Below are positions 1-12,960 of a stretch of DNA of 64,000 nucleotides, piece by piece; the first letter of the stretch is position 1, and each line of letters starts with the position of its first letter. Position numbers and translations under genes: made by a program. The DNA is taken from contig JAQISU010000026.1 in assembly GCA_029339505.1 (NCBI GenBank), forward strand, positions 3,360,001 to 3,424,000, read 5' to 3'. This stretch comes from Unio delphinus (lineage: Eukaryota; Mollusca; Bivalvia; Unionida; Unionidae). The notes beneath the pieces were generated by a model. That model worked only from the letters and a program-made list of their open reading frames with translations, was not told the origin of the DNA and ran no database searches.

Positions 1-580
1 TCTGACATAACTGTTATGTTAGATTGATGTATTTTATGTTTAATTACAAGAGGACACATTGCATTTTTGATGATTACACTTAAAATAAACAAAAAGATAG
101 AACAAGAACTTAAAATTCAAGTAATAAAAATTATTTAATTTTTATTTATTTATTAAAGTTCTACCTGCACTCAGCGTGACATTTTTGTTGATCATAATTT
201 CCTTACAGATTGTTAATTGCGGTGTACTAGGAATATTGTTTGGAAAGAAAATGTAACAAATTTATAAATTTTATATTTCATAATGTTGGTAAACATTTTC
301 TGGTCCTTGATACCTTTTTTGATAATAAAATGAGCAATATATCAAAGTTTCCATTACCAATTTTGATCAAGATTTTCTTGAAGTTCAACAATAAGGGATC
401 AATTTTGGCATATTTTCTGGTTTAAAAAATGGATCCATGCCTGACACTGCATTATAAGCGGGTTCATGAGTTATCAGGGTGCAAATTATCAAGGGAGTGT
501 TGTATGTGGTTTAAAAAAAAACTAGAAATCCACAAAAATGTCACACCATAAAAAAAAGTGTTTAAAGTTATTGCACTTAC
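1..580 (-). other. Start of the intron after BK exon E
   Basis: AT-rich sequence following the donor site of exon E. The next BK exon should begin with the RCK1 motif HIVVCGHI in Slo proteins. I looked for it on the minus strand here and did not find it, so it lies beyond the left edge. A 61-codon plus-strand frame at 240-425 has no recognisable features. Confidence 0.6.
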
Positions 581-672
581 TTTTTTCCTCTTTCTTTTTT
601 ATATGTTCCTCCATATTTTTGGCGACTGCCAAGAATTTCAGCAATTTCTGGCACAGCACTTGCAAACATACC
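581..672 (-). CDS. slo: BK channel exon E: end of S6 and linker to gating ring
   Basis: Exon of 92 bp: 30 codons plus two bases. It begins after a ttctag acceptor at 673-678 and ends at a gtaagt donor at 575-580. The product starts [14 protein letters not shown] and continues with [10 protein letters not shown], then a basic tail KKERGKK. This matches the cytoplasmic end of S6 (usual FASxxPEI) and the S6-RCK1 linker (usual NRxKYGG) of Slo1 channels. The phase-2 end is where the next exon (HIVVCGHI in relatives) would continue. It joins exon D in phase 0. The nearest recognisable Slo exon lies 12.4 kb upstream in the transcript. The glycine as first residue sits where most family members have alanine. 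Confidence is high because motif, acceptor, donor and phase all agree. Confidence 0.93.
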
Positions 673-1187
673 CTAGAAATTGAGGAGACATTTTTTTAAA
701 GTATTTTGTTGAGTCATCACATAATTTGGAAACGAGGATAAAGAAAGAATCTAACTCATCTTGCCAATGAAGTAAAGTGCTTACATTTAAAGACACAATT
801 AGAAAGGTTCTTTCAAATACAGCATTCATGCTAACCTTTTGTATCTAGGGGTATATGCATCAAGAAAGATCAAAAGTGCAGGTACATATATATGTTACCA
901 TGTACTATGCTGTGGAAATAAAATCGGTCATAAACAGTGGTGTAATATGTGTCAGGTTGCATGTACTATGCCTAATTAATGACAATAAATCTATTTACTA
1001 TCAACAACTTAATGATGTTTTTAATTTCACTGACAATTCCTACCCATGACAATAATCATGATAATAGATAACATTTTACCCTAAAACTATTAGCACATAA
1101 ACAATAGTACACCAAGAATAACCCATGTGTTCTATTTATCTTGACTTGTTTTAGCCATAGTGTCCAAATTTAAATTGGCAATCTTTT
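673..1187. other. Intronic sequence between exon E and the 49-bp array
   Basis: About 500 bases of AT-rich sequence. The two short frames here (638-829 minus, 855-1049 plus) are not genes: the first is exon E read in another frame. Nothing else is recognisable. Confidence 0.5.
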
Positions 1188-4100
1188 CAATTTATAAAGA
1201 TACCAACATCTATAACAATAACCCTTAAAGAATGTTTCAATTTGTAAGATACCAACATCTATGACAATAAACCTTAAAGAATGTTTCAATTTAAAAGATA
1301 AAAACATCTATGACAATAACCCTTAAAGAATGTTTCAATTTGTAAGATACCAACATCTATAACAATAACCCTTAAAGAATGTTTTAATTTGTAAGATACC
1401 AACATTATGACAATAACCCTTAAAGAATGTTTCAATTTGTAAGATACCAACATCTATAACAATAACCCTTAAAGAATGTTTCAATTTGTAAGATACCAAC
1501 ATCTATGACATTAACCCTTAAAGAATGTTTTAATTTGTAAGATACCAACATCTCTAACAATAACCCTTAAAGAATGTTTCAATTTGTAAGATACCAACAT
1601 CTATAACAATAACCCTTAAAGAATGTTTCAATTTGTAAGATACCAACATCTATGACAATAACCCTTAAAGAATGTTTCAATTTGTAAGATCCCAACATCT
1701 ATGACAATAACCCTTAAAGAATGTTTCAATTTGTAAGATACCAACATCTATGACAATAACCCTTAAAGAATGTTTCAATGTGTAAGATACCAACATCTAT
1801 GACAATAACCCTTAAAGAATGTTTCAATTTGTAAGATACCAACATCTATGACAATAACCCTTAAAGAATGTTTCAATTTGTAAGATTCCAACATCCATGA
1901 CAATAACCCTTAAAGAATGTTTCAATGTGTAAGATACCAACATCTATGACAATAACCCTTAAAGAATGTTTCAATTTGTAAGATTCCAACATCTATGACA
2001 ATAACCCTTAAAGAATGTTTCAATGTGTAAGATACCAACATCTATGACAATAACCCTTAAAGAATGTTTCAATTTGTAAGATACCAACATCTATGACAAT
2101 AACCCTTAAAGAATGTTTCAATTTGTAAGATTCCAACATCTATGACAATAACCCTTAAAGAATGTTTCAATTTGTAAGATACCAACATCTATGACAATAA
2201 CCCTTAAAGAATGTTTCAATTTGTAAGATCCCAACATCTATGACAATAACCCTTAAAGAATGTTTCAATTTGTAAGATACCAACATCTATGACAATAACC
2301 CTTAAAGAATGTTTCAATTTGTAAGATTCCAACATCTATGACAATAACCCTTAAAGAATGTTTCAATGTGTAAGATACCAACATCTATGACAATAACCCT
2401 TAAAGAATGTTTCAGTTTGTAAGATACCAACATCTATGACAATAACCCTTAAAGAATGTTTTGATTTGTAAGAAACCAACATCTATGACAATAAGCCTTA
2501 AAGAATGTTTCAATTTGTAAGATACCAACATCTATGGCAATAACCCTTAAAGAATGTTTCAATTTGTAAGATTCCAACATCTATGACAATAACCCTTAAA
2601 GAATGTTTCAATGTGTAAGATACCAACATCTATGACAATAACCCTTAAAGAATGTTTCAATTTGTAAGATACCATCATCTATGACAATAACCCTTAAAGA
2701 ATGTTTTGATTTGTAAGAAACCAACATCTATGACAATAACCCTTAAAGAATGTTTCAATTTGTAAGATACCATCATCTATGACAATAACCCTTAAAGAAT
2801 GTTTTGATTTGTAAGAAACCAACATCTATGACAATAAGCCTTAAAGAATGTTTCAATTTGTAAGATACCAACATCTATGACAATAACCCTTAAAGAATGT
2901 TTCAATTTGTAAGATACCAACATCTATGGCAATAACCCTTAAAGAATGTTTCAATTTGTAAGATACCAACATCTATGACAATAACCCTTAAAGAATGTTT
3001 CAATTTGTAAGATACCAACATCTATGACAATAACCCTTAAAGAATGTTTCAATGTGTAAGATACCAACATCTATGACAATAACCCTTAAAGAATGTTTCA
3101 ATTTGTAAGATACCAACATCTATGACAATAACCCTTAAAGAATGTTTCAATGTGTAAGATACCAACATCTATGACAATAACCCTTAGAGAATGTTTCAAT
3201 TTGTAAGATACCAACATCTATGGCAATAACCCTTAGAGAATGTTTCAATTTGTAAGATACCAACATCTATGGCAATAACCCTTAAAGAATGTTTCAATTT
3301 GTAAGATACCAACATCTATGACAATAACCCTTAAAGAATGTTTTAATTTGTAAGATACCAACATCTATGACAATAACCCTTAAAGAATGTTTCAATTTGT
3401 AAGATTCCAACATCTATGACAATAACCCTTAAAGAATGTTTCAATTTGTAAGATACCAACATCTATGACATTAACCCTTAAAGAATGTTTCAATTTGTAA
3501 GATACCAACATCTATGACATTAACCCTTAAAGAATGTTTCAATTTGTAAGATACCATCATCTATGACAATAACCCTTAAAGAATGTTTCAATTTGTAAGA
3601 TCCCAACATCTATGACAATAACCCTTAAAGAATGTTTCAATTTGTAAGATACCAACATCTATGACATTAACCCTTAAAGAATGTTTCAATTTGTAAGATA
3701 CCATCATCTATGACAATAAACCTTAAAGAATGATCCAATTTGTAAGATACCAACATCTATGACAATAATCCTTAAAGAATGTTTCAGTTTGTAAGATACC
3801 AACATCTATGACAATAACCCTTAAAGAATGTTTCAATGTGTAAGATACCAACATTATGACAATAACCCTTAAAGAATGTTTCAATTTGTAAGATACCAAC
3901 ATCTATGACAATAACCCTTAAAGAATGTTTCAATTTGTAAGATACCAACATCTATGACATTAACCCTTAAAGAATGTTTCAATTTGTAAGATACCAACAT
4001 CTATAACAATAACCCTTAAAGAATGTTTCAATTTGTAAGATACCAACATCTATGACATTAACCCTTAAAGAATGTTTCAATTTGTAAGATACCAACATCT

Positions 4101-4870
4101 ATGACATTAACCCTTAAAGAATGTTTCAATTTGTAAGATACCAACATCTATGACATTATCCCTTAAAGAATGTTTCAATTTAAAAGATACCAACATCTAT
4201 GACAATAACCCTTAAAGAATGTTTCAATTTGTAAGATACCATCATCTATGACATTAACCCTTAAAGAATGTTTCAATTTAAAAGATACCAACATCTATGA
4301 CATTAACCCTTAAAGAATGTTTCAATTTGTAAGATACCATCATCTATGACATTAACCCTTAAAGAATGTTTCAATTTAAAAGATACCAACATCTATGACA
4401 TTAACCCTTAAAGAATGTTTCAATTTAAAAGATACCAACATCTATGACATTAACCCTTAAAGAATGTTTCAATTTGTAAGATACCAACATCTATGACATT
4501 AACCCTTAAAGAATGTTTCAATTTAAAAGATACCAACATCTATGACAATAACCCTTAAAGAATGTTTCAATTTGTAAGATACCAACATCTATGACAATAA
4601 CCCTTAAAGAATGTTTCAATTTGTAAGATACCATCATCTATGACATTAACCCTTAAAGAATGATTCAATTTAAAAGATACCAACATCTATGACAATAACC
4701 CTTAAAGAATGATTCAATTTGTAAGATACCAACATCTATAACAATAACCCTTAAAGAATGATTCAATTTAAAAGATAAAAACATTATGACAATAACCCTT
4801 AAAGAATGATTCAATTTGTAAGATACCAACATCTATAACAATAACCCTTAAAGAATGTTTCAATTTGTAA
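1188..4870. repeat. 49-bp minisatellite, about 75 copies
   Basis: Head-to-tail array with a period of 49 bp; for example gaatgtttca recurs at 1621 and 1670. Each unit contains aagataccaacatctatgac, then aataacccttaaagaatg. Variant blocks are visible. Units with 'ctataacaat' are common at the left edge. 'atgacaataa' dominates the middle with frequent 'aatgtgtaag' units. 'atgacattaa' and 'aatttaaaag' units become common after about 3400 and 4150. A few units are one base short ('acattatgac'). The array lies entirely in BK intron D/E and makes up about 30% of it. Confidence 0.97.
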
Positions 4871-6246
4871 GTCAGTCCCTTAGTATGAGCTTGATTAAGG
4901 CAGTTTAGTCATGTGCTTTTATGATTGTGTTGAGTTCTGTGAATATCAATGAATGTTACAGATTCATTACATAACATGCTCTCACATTTTTAAGGGTTGA
5001 GATTTTAAAAATATAGGGGAAATTAGTGAAATTGCATCTCCTGGGGAAAAAAAACAGTGAGTTTGCTAAGTTTTATTAATTGAGTGGCTATCACTTTTGT
5101 ATATGTTCCACCAATAGTTTTGTGGGGAACAACAATATACATGTATTTTTATGATATAAAGTAGATCATAATAAATCAATTTATCTAAATCATGTATGTG
5201 CAGGTGCCAAAGCATAATTTTAAACTTGGACTGTATGTAAGTATTTACATCACAACAGTACATCTAGAAAATAAACACAAAGAATGTAATTTTCCAAAAT
5301 ATAAAGTTCCCTGTTTTTAATAAGGAATGAAAATAAGTGATTTAACCATCTCAAAACTTATTTCACCTTGTAAGACAGTAATCCAATTACTTTTCCCTAT
5401 TACATCTCCCAGTGATCGAAAGGGTAATTTTCAGCCTAAGTCTAATAACAGGTTTATTTCTCAGGATTTATTGCTTGTGAATTATAAAGAATTAAATACA
5501 TCGTCAAATCCAATAGAGGCAAACCCAGTCAAATATTCCATAACAAGGTATTCTATTTCATGAAATACAAACACATGCCTTAAAAAGCATGCCCTTATTC
5601 TTCACGGAAGCAACTGCTAAAACCTGCCTATAGTACAAGTCACAAGGCTCGTGTAAAAAATTAAGTCAATTTTTGCAGCTACAATGGTGTGTCATTTTGG
5701 AGAGTTTGACTCCACCTACCTTTAAATGGTGTTTATTTCACATCTTGTCCATCATAATTCCATTGAAGAGTATTGTATAAATTCCTAGAAAAATTCTTAA
5801 TGGCAAATTCAATGATAATGCACTTCAACATTTTGTTTAAACTAGTTTTGATGTGTGCTATGACATAAGAGGGAATGTGACTGCAGTAGGAAAAAGCTGT
5901 ACTACAAACACAAACAGAGACATGACAATGTCATCATTTATAAACAAAGCCTGGGAAAGACCAGCAGAAAGAAAATGGCACACAAGTCCAATAAATTAGA
6001 GGCAATTACATAACTTTTTATATATGTATTATAGTTGACAATATATTTACTTTTATTTTGGCATCCTGTATTTAATTTCAAAGGGACAAAGTAGCATATG
6101 AACTTTTTATTTAAGGCTAAGTGATTACAGACATGGCTGTTCCTTAAAGCTAAAGAATTTGCAATGAAACATGTTTTAAGACTGAAAAAGAAAAATTTAT
6201 GTTTTTTTAATGAATTGAACCATGTGTGACCTGTATGCCAATCCTA

Positions 6247-6248
<2 letters not shown>
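4871..6248. other. Intronic sequence, nothing recognised
   Basis: AT-rich stretch between the minisatellite and a LINE tail. A 78-codon plus frame at 5327-5563 shows no domain, signal peptide or codon pattern that would support a gene. Confidence 0.5.
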
Positions 6249-6287
<39 letters not shown>

Positions 6288-6437
6288 TACTTTATTTAAA
6301 GAGGGTAACAAAATTAGCTAAGAACTAATCTACCCTGGAGGCCCTCATACAAAGGAATTTATGTATTTCAGCAGCATCTCAGAAACACCTGGATATATTG
6401 AGTTTGGAAGATGAAAATAGAGTGGGCATTTCTAATC

Positions 6438-7005
6438 TCAACTGGAATTACTAATCCAGAGCAAAGTTCCAGAGTATTGGAAACTGTTTAAAAATAATTC
6501 CTTATTTGTATTTGATTTGGGAAATTTATACTGTGTTGTAGACATTGATCGCAGGTAGGGTGTATTACCTGGTAGCCTATACTGGAATAGGGATTGTAAA
6601 TATTCAGGAGCACTATTATTGGATACCCTGTACATTAATTTGGCTTTTCTTAAACAGATTCGGTCTTTAATAGGTAATATTTTTAACTTACCAGCTAAAT
6701 TTTCCTTGCTTTCTTTCTGGTTTGATATTAGCCTAAATGCTCTTTTTTGAAGATTGAAGATTTTCCAATTTTGATATGTTTTTATCATTTGAATTACCCC
6801 ATACTGTATTACAGTAGTCTAAATACGGTTGTATGTGACTGTTATAAAATAGTTTTCTGTGCCTTTCAGGGAGAAAATTTCTTATCCTACTGAGAAGCCA
6901 TAAACTTGAATTGACCTTTTTACTGATATGTTTGATATGATCAGTCCATGATAGGTTATTATCTACCAAAACACCAAGTAATCTGTCGTGACAGACCATT
7001 TGCAA
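6438..7005 (-). pseudogene. LINE reverse transcriptase, C-terminal region (broken)
   Basis: Two overlapping frames that form one decayed stretch. The upstream one (6733-7005) contains LLGVLVDNNLSWTDHI and YNSHIQPYLDYCNTVWGN, the typical region downstream of the RT core in CR1/Jockey-like ORF2 proteins. The second (6438-6788) continues in another frame with LQKRAFRLI and RKAKLMYRVSNNSAPEYL, also typical of the ORF2 C-terminus. A frameshift near 6740-6780 separates them. Coding capacity is lost. Confidence 0.8.
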
Positions 7006-7088
7006 ATTTTTATCCTTCCATGTCAGATATAGTTCATTCCTATCAAGATTTTTCCTCTTTTTCCTTGTGTACCAGTTTTCCAGCTTAT

Positions 7089-7514
7089 TTAATTCATTCT
7101 GTAAAGAAAGTTCAAGTTCATTTTTTGTGGTTGGATGTCTGACAATGTTGTGTCATCTGCATATAGATCTGTAGATGATATTGAGTCTCTTAGTAAAAGT
7201 GGTAGGTGGTTAATAAATAAAATAAATAGTAATGGACCTAGAATTGATCCTTGTGGTACTCCATATCTAATTGTATCAGGTTCAGACAGAACGTTATTTA
7301 TATAAACATGTTGCGTTCTCTCACTTAAGTATGAAGTAAACCATCTAACTGTTTTTTCATCGCATTGGTAGATTTTCAGTTTCTTCAAAAGGATTTCATG
7401 AATTACCATGTCAAATGCTTGAGGCAGAGGCAGAAGATTTAATGAGTCTTGGACCAATCTGATCAAGTCCTGTAGCTTTCTTGGTATCAAGTTCACTGAG
7501 ACATTTTTTAACAA
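7089..7514 (-). pseudogene. LINE reverse transcriptase core (broken)
   Basis: A 141-codon frame with the RT catalytic region: AFDMVIHEILLKKL (first catalytic Asp region), YGVPQGSILGPLLFILFIN, then LYADDTTLSD, the YxDD box with both aspartates kept. Just upstream the frame reads straight from a degenerate region into AFD, so the early RT motifs were deleted. The frame then shifts into the C-terminal region at about 7090. The active-site box is intact, but the protein is not. Confidence 0.85.
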
Positions 7515-8101
7515 AGTTTTTTGATACTGGTGGGATAGAGAAACATACTTCCTTAGAGATTTTTGCTGCTGCAGAACTTTTTCAGTTCACTAAAGTTGTT
7601 TTCTATCACTTAACTTTGTGGTAATGTTGGTGAAAAAAATCATTGAAAACATTTGCAATGTCAGTTTCATCAGTAACTATGGTGTCATTTGCCAGAAGTG
7701 AGTTAATTTTACTTGTCTGATTGTTGTGTGTTCCTCCAGTGAGTTCATTGAAGACTTTCCAAATAGACTTTTGTGTTGCTCTTTTTGTTTTGAAGCAATG
7801 ACTGATAATACGACTTTTTAGCTTTTTTAATCATACTTGTTATTTTATTCCTCCATACTTTATATTTTGCATGGTTTCCTCTAACCTTTAATTGGTCTCG
7901 TGTTTTCATAGCATCTAGTATTTCAGTTTTAGCCAATTAGGTTGGATTTCATTCTTTACTGGATGTACTTTCAGTGGTGCATGCTTAGAGACTACATCCA
8001 TGAATAAGTCAGTCCACACTCTCAGAGCTTCATCTATGTCATCCAAATTTTGGATCATATTCCATGGAACGTTATATAAGTCATCAAGAAACTGTTCTTC
8101 A

Positions 8102-8857
8102 CTAAAATGTTTGAATGATCTGTAGGTGATCATTTTGTGTGTTTTTCTTATTTCTCTTGCATTTAACCTGTCTTGTCAAAAAAGTAGGATAGTGGTCACT
8201 AAGACCAACATTTGGTACATTGACACAAGCCACATTGTCTGGTAGGTTGTTGTAAATGTGATCAATAAGAGTGCTTGATTTTTCTGTTACCCTTGTGGGC
8301 TCATTTACCATCTGGACTAGGCCTAATGATTCAATAAATTTCATCCAGTTGTCCCTTATTTGAGTGTTGAGAAGGTCCTTATTTATATCACCAAGCATAT
8401 ATGTTTCTTTCTCCTGTGCAAGAACATTTTCCATTTATTTCAAAAAATTATCATTCCAGATTGCTTTGGATGAAGGTGGCCTATAAATGAAACCAATTAG
8501 GAATGATTTTGCATTCTCAATTTCATGTGATTCCAAGTCAAGTCGCCTTCCTGCATTTACATCTTCTCTAATGTATACAAGACCTCCCCCCACTCTCTCT
8601 CTGTCCCTGCGTAATGGTTTATTGTAGCCTTGACAGTGAAATAGATTATCATTATGGTTAGCATTTAATTTTGATTCAGTGAGTCCTAAAATATGTATAT
8701 TAATTTCTTTAGAAAACAACATTAACTTAATTTGGTCTATTTTTCCCAATATACCTTGTACATTTAGGTGACCTATGTTAAAACCTTTTGAGTTTAGTTT
8801 CATATCGATTATATGTATGTTATCATGCAGTGGGGCACACAATGAGAATTTCTCCAT
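8102..8857 (-). pseudogene. LINE apurinic-like endonuclease domain (broken)
   Basis: Two adjacent frames in the same phase, split by one TAA at 8435-8437. The upstream part has IGHLNVQGILGKIDQI, ILGLTESKL (catalytic Glu region), GGGLVYIRED and FIYRPPSS. The downstream part has YMLGDINKDLL (usual GDFN), STLIDHIYNN and LSDHYPT (usual SDH). These are the ordered motifs of the EEP-type endonuclease that nicks target DNA for LINE insertion. Downstream frames at 7745-8133 carry the linker to RT (for example HAPLKVHPVKNEIQPNWL). Confidence 0.85.
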
Positions 8858-8880
8858 ACTACTTTTATCATTCTGACATG

Positions 8881-9264
8881 TATAAATTATTTTAATTTTT
8901 TTATATATACTTGCAGCAAGTCATATAGGAAAGGAATCTGACACCTGACATCAGTTTTTGACTGGATTTTCCATGATGATAACATTAACATACAACACCA
9001 GATAAAGCCCCAATATGTTAATGATAATGATGGATTGCATGGGTTTATTCTAGCCTGGACACTTAAATATACTGAAACATTTGCTGATACAACAATGATA
9101 GTTCAACTACCGGTACTACATGTCAGCATCAGCAAGCCCATGAAGATAATAATCAGACAAAAATGGAGTAACTGGTATACTAGAGATTAGCATACAACTA
9201 CACTGACTGGAAGAATGAGAAAGCTATGTTGGCTGACATGTGCCGGTCGATAGTAGACATATGG
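8881..9264. other. Intronic sequence, nothing recognised
   Basis: About 380 bases between the LINE and the 45-bp array. No coding or repeat signal was seen. Confidence 0.5.
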
Positions 9265-11175
9265 TTTAAACATAACACTAAACCCCCCATATCCATTATA
9301 CATAATAAAATATTAAACATACACTAAACCCCCATATCCATTATACACAATAAAATATTGAACATACACTAAACCCCCATATCCATTATACATAATAAAA
9401 TATTGAACATACACTAAACCCCCATATCCATTATACATAATAAAATATTAAACATACACTAAACCCCCATATCCATTATACATAATAAAATATTAAACAT
9501 ACACTAAACCCCCATATCCATTATACATAATAAAATATTGAACATACACTAAACCCCCATATCCATTATACATAATAAAATATTGAACATACACTAAACC
9601 CCCATATCCATTATACATAATAAAATATTAAACATACACTAAACCCCCATATTCATTATACACAATAACATATTGAACATACACTAAACCCCCATATCCA
9701 TTATACACAATAAAATATTAAACATACACTAAACCCCCCATATCCATTATACAAAATAAAATATTAAACATACACTAAACCCCCATATCCATTATACATA
9801 ATAAAATATTAAACATCCACTAAACCCTTATATCCATTATACACAATAAAATATTAAACATGCACTAAACCCCCATATCCATTATACACAATAAAATATT
9901 AAACATACACTAAACCCCCATATTCATTATACAAAATAAAATATTCAACATACACTAAACCCCCATATCCATTATACACAATAAAATATTGAACATACAC
10001 TAAACCCCCATATCCATTATACACAATAAAATATTAAACATACACTAAACCCCCATATCCATTATACATAATAAAATATTAAACATACACTAAACCCCCA
10101 TATCCATTATACATAATAAAATATTAAACATACACTAAACCCCTATATCCATTATACATAATAAAATATTAAACATACACTAAACCCCTATATCCATTAT
10201 ACATAATAAAATATTAAACATACACTAAACCCCCCATATCCATTATACATAATAAAATATTAAACATACACTAAACCCCTATATCCATTATACAAAATAA
10301 AATATTAAACATACACTAAACCCCTATATCCATTATACATAATAAAATATTAAACATACACTAAACCCCTATATCCATTATACATAATAAAATATTAAAC
10401 ATACACTAAACCCCTATATACATTATACATAATAAAATATTAAACATACACTAAACCCCTATATCCATTATACATAATAAAATATTAAACATACACTAAA
10501 CCCCTATATCCATTATACATAATAAAATATTAAACATACACTAAACCCCTATATCCATTATACATAATAAAATATTAAACATACACTAAACCCCCCATAT
10601 CCATTATACATAATAAAATATTAAACATACACTAAACCCTCATATCCATTATACACAATAAAATATTAAACATACACTAAACCCCTATATCCATTATACA
10701 TAATAAAATATTCAACATACACTAAACCCCTATATCCATTATACATAAGAAAATATTCAACATACACTAAACCCCTATATACATTATACATAAGAAAATA
10801 TTAAACATACACTAAACCCCTATATCCATTATACATAATAAAATATTAAACATACACTAAACCCCTATATCCATTATACATAATAAAATATTAAACATAC
10901 ACTAAACCCCTATATCCATTATACATAATAAAATATTAAACATACACTAAACCCCCCATATCCATTATACATAATAAAATATTAAACATACACTAAACCC
11001 CTATATCCATTATACAAAATAAAATATTAAACATACACTAAACCCCTATATCCATTATACATAATAAAATATTAAACATACACTAAACCCCCCATATCCA
11101 TTATACAAAATAAAATATTAAACATACACTAAACCCCCATATCCATTATACAAAATAAAATATTGAACATACACT
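9265..11175. repeat. 45-bp minisatellite, about 42 copies
   Basis: Tandem array with a 45-bp period; aacatacact recurs at 9361 and 9406. Each unit contains aaacatacactaaaccccc, then atccattatac and aataaaatatt. The left part has mainly CCCCAT units and the right part mainly CCCTAT units. Occasional units carry an extra C and are 46 bp. It is the second long array in BK intron D/E and is unrelated in sequence to the 49-bp array. Confidence 0.97.
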
Positions 11176-11862
11176 TAATGGGGACCTTGTTCATAATATA
11201 TAATGTCCATGTTATTCACAATAAAATCCATTAAATATGCCAGAAAACAACAATGGTACATACATCGGATGATGAGAACATTATTCATGATAGCATCAAG
11301 TGCATGATATATACAATTAAGGTACATGATCAGTCATGATATTGTCAAGTGTTAATTATAAACAATCAAACATACTTAATGGGACATTATGATACTGTCC
11401 AGTATCATGTTATGTATAACCAAATACAGTATGTATACTTGATGGGGACACTATTTATGATATCTTCAAGTGCATGTTATGTATAACCAAATACAGTATG
11501 TACACTCGATGGGACTCTATTTATGATACCCTCAAGTGCATGTTATATGCAACCAAAAACAGTACAGTTGAACTTCAATTATCCATTAGGGTGCAGGACT
11601 AAGACCATGACAAATAGGAGAATAGATGGATAATAGAATGTTTATATTAATAGACTGGGTCATCAAAAAATCATAATATCTACATATATACATGTACATG
11701 TACCTGTTTTATTAATATTTTGACGTGTAACACCCTGACACTTAACAGAGACTGACTGTGAATTGGGTACTGGATAATCAAAGTTCTACTGTACATATAC
11801 TTGATTTAATATTTTTCATGCTACCATCAAGTGCATGTTATATGCAACCAATTATTAGTTTC
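11176..11862. repeat. Degenerate ~67-bp tandem repeat, interrupted by a MITE
   Basis: The phrases 'catcaagtgcatgttatatg', 'caaccaaa(t)acagta' and 'acttgatgggga' recur about every 67 bp (for example 11468, 11532, 11827), with substitutions. The unit is interrupted by the inverted-repeat element at 11565-11791, after which the repeat resumes. It directly abuts the 45-bp array. Confidence 0.75.
11565..11791. mobile_element. pogo/Tigger-like MITE (Tc1/mariner group), 227 bp
   Basis: Terminal inverted repeats: left CAGTTGAACTTCAATTATCC, right end GGATAATCAAAGTTCTACTG, which reads CAGTAGAACTTTGATTATCC on the other strand. Four mismatches separate the two 20-bp ends. Both ends are flanked by TA (11563-11564 and 11792-11793), the target duplication of this superfamily. 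There is no coding content, so it is non-autonomous. It sits inside the ~67-bp tandem repeat. Confidence 0.85.
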
Positions 11863-12957
11863 TGCTGCTAAATTGCTGTTGTTGTGTAAGAAACAATCTG
11901 AAAAAAAGAAATTGCTAGCCATTGTCATTTGACTCCAATTACATTGAAATGTAGCTATAAAGGACATAAATGTGATCAAACACTGTCTTTTCTGGACAGG
12001 TCCTTTATGCATGTTAAAATAAAGGAATCCATATTGTCCTGTATGAGCAGGCATCACCTGTATGGAAGTGTGGCTAGAGCAGAGATTACATTATATATTA
12101 AAACCTGATTCATAAAAGTATATTTCCCTTGAATACATGAACAAAAAATTATCATAAATCACAGCTTTTAAACTATTTTTATGAGGATTAATTTCAAACA
12201 TTACCTATGCAAATCAAATTTTCAATTATCAATCAAGCAACTTGAAAGCTATGTAATTTGAACTGCATAAAATATTGTGTCTAGTGCATCAACTCATGAT
12301 GAGAACAGGAACCGGATTTAAAGGGCAATGATTTTTTAGCCATATTTCATAGCATTTCAAAATTTTGTTTACTGAACACTTCCATCTTGTAACAGGTCAT
12401 TAGAGATTCAGACGACATATTGAATTTCTTCAAAATATAATTCATGGAAGAAACAAAGAGTAAGGTTCCTCTCAAAACAATCTAAACATGGAAAGATTAA
12501 GTATGTATTTATTACTGCAGTTCTATGCCAGATGTCATTAGATACTGATCCCCTAAAAAAATCTTTGTTGTTCAATTTCTACAATCAATTTGGCAGGGAA
12601 GAAAGCCTTTAAAAATATGCCTTAAAAGTTGATATGGGCTAATTAATTTTGGAATTGTAATAGTCTCTGTACTCATAATGACCCGACCTTAGTTATTCAT
12701 TAATGTTGGCAATTAGTGTAAACCTGTCCACAGCATATCATACTAGGTTTGATACCCAGTCTTAGAATGGGATTACATTCAGTAACACATGTATTCAAGG
12801 TCTCAGAAATGTGCTTGGATTCTGTTTAGAAAGAAATTTTCACAAAGAATAAACAACTCAAGATAATTCCATCAATACAAGGAATGAAATGCAAGATTGA
12901 TTAAGGGAATCTACAAATGACACAATGAAGAAACAAAACATGGTTATGGCTAGTAGT
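11863..12957. other. Intronic sequence, nothing recognised
   Basis: About 1.1 kb of AT-rich sequence without repeat, coding or RNA signal that I can support. Confidence 0.5.

Positions 12958-12960
<3 letters not shown>

Larger units (their letters stand above)
6249..8880 (-). mobile_element. CR1/Jockey-like LINE, decayed, with (ATT)n tail
   Basis: Non-LTR retrotransposon on the minus strand. Its 3' end is an ATT-type microsatellite (plus-strand aat at about 6249-6288), followed inward by a short UTR and then decayed ORF2: RT C-terminal region (6438-7005), RT core (7089-7514), linker (7745-8133) and endonuclease (8102-8857). No ORF1 is visible. The part of RT before the catalytic core is missing, so the copy is internally deleted. 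A related 3' end lies at 31.7 kb and a related RT at 60-61.7 kb. Clade assignment is from motif style (LYADDT; YLDYCNTVWGN) and is uncertain between Jockey and CR1 groups. Confidence 0.85.

Noticed and set aside
638..829. 63-codon minus frame at the left edge
   Set aside because: It overlaps true exon E in another phase; the exon frame is defined by splice sites and the Slo motifs.
1188..4870. Looks at first like a CRISPR array
   Set aside because: The whole 49-bp unit repeats; there are no unique spacers, no cas genes, and the context is a eukaryotic intron.
1188..4870. Units contain taaccctta, suggesting telomeric repeats
   Set aside because: The phrase occurs once per 49 bp inside a longer unit; there is no TTAGGG-type hexamer run.
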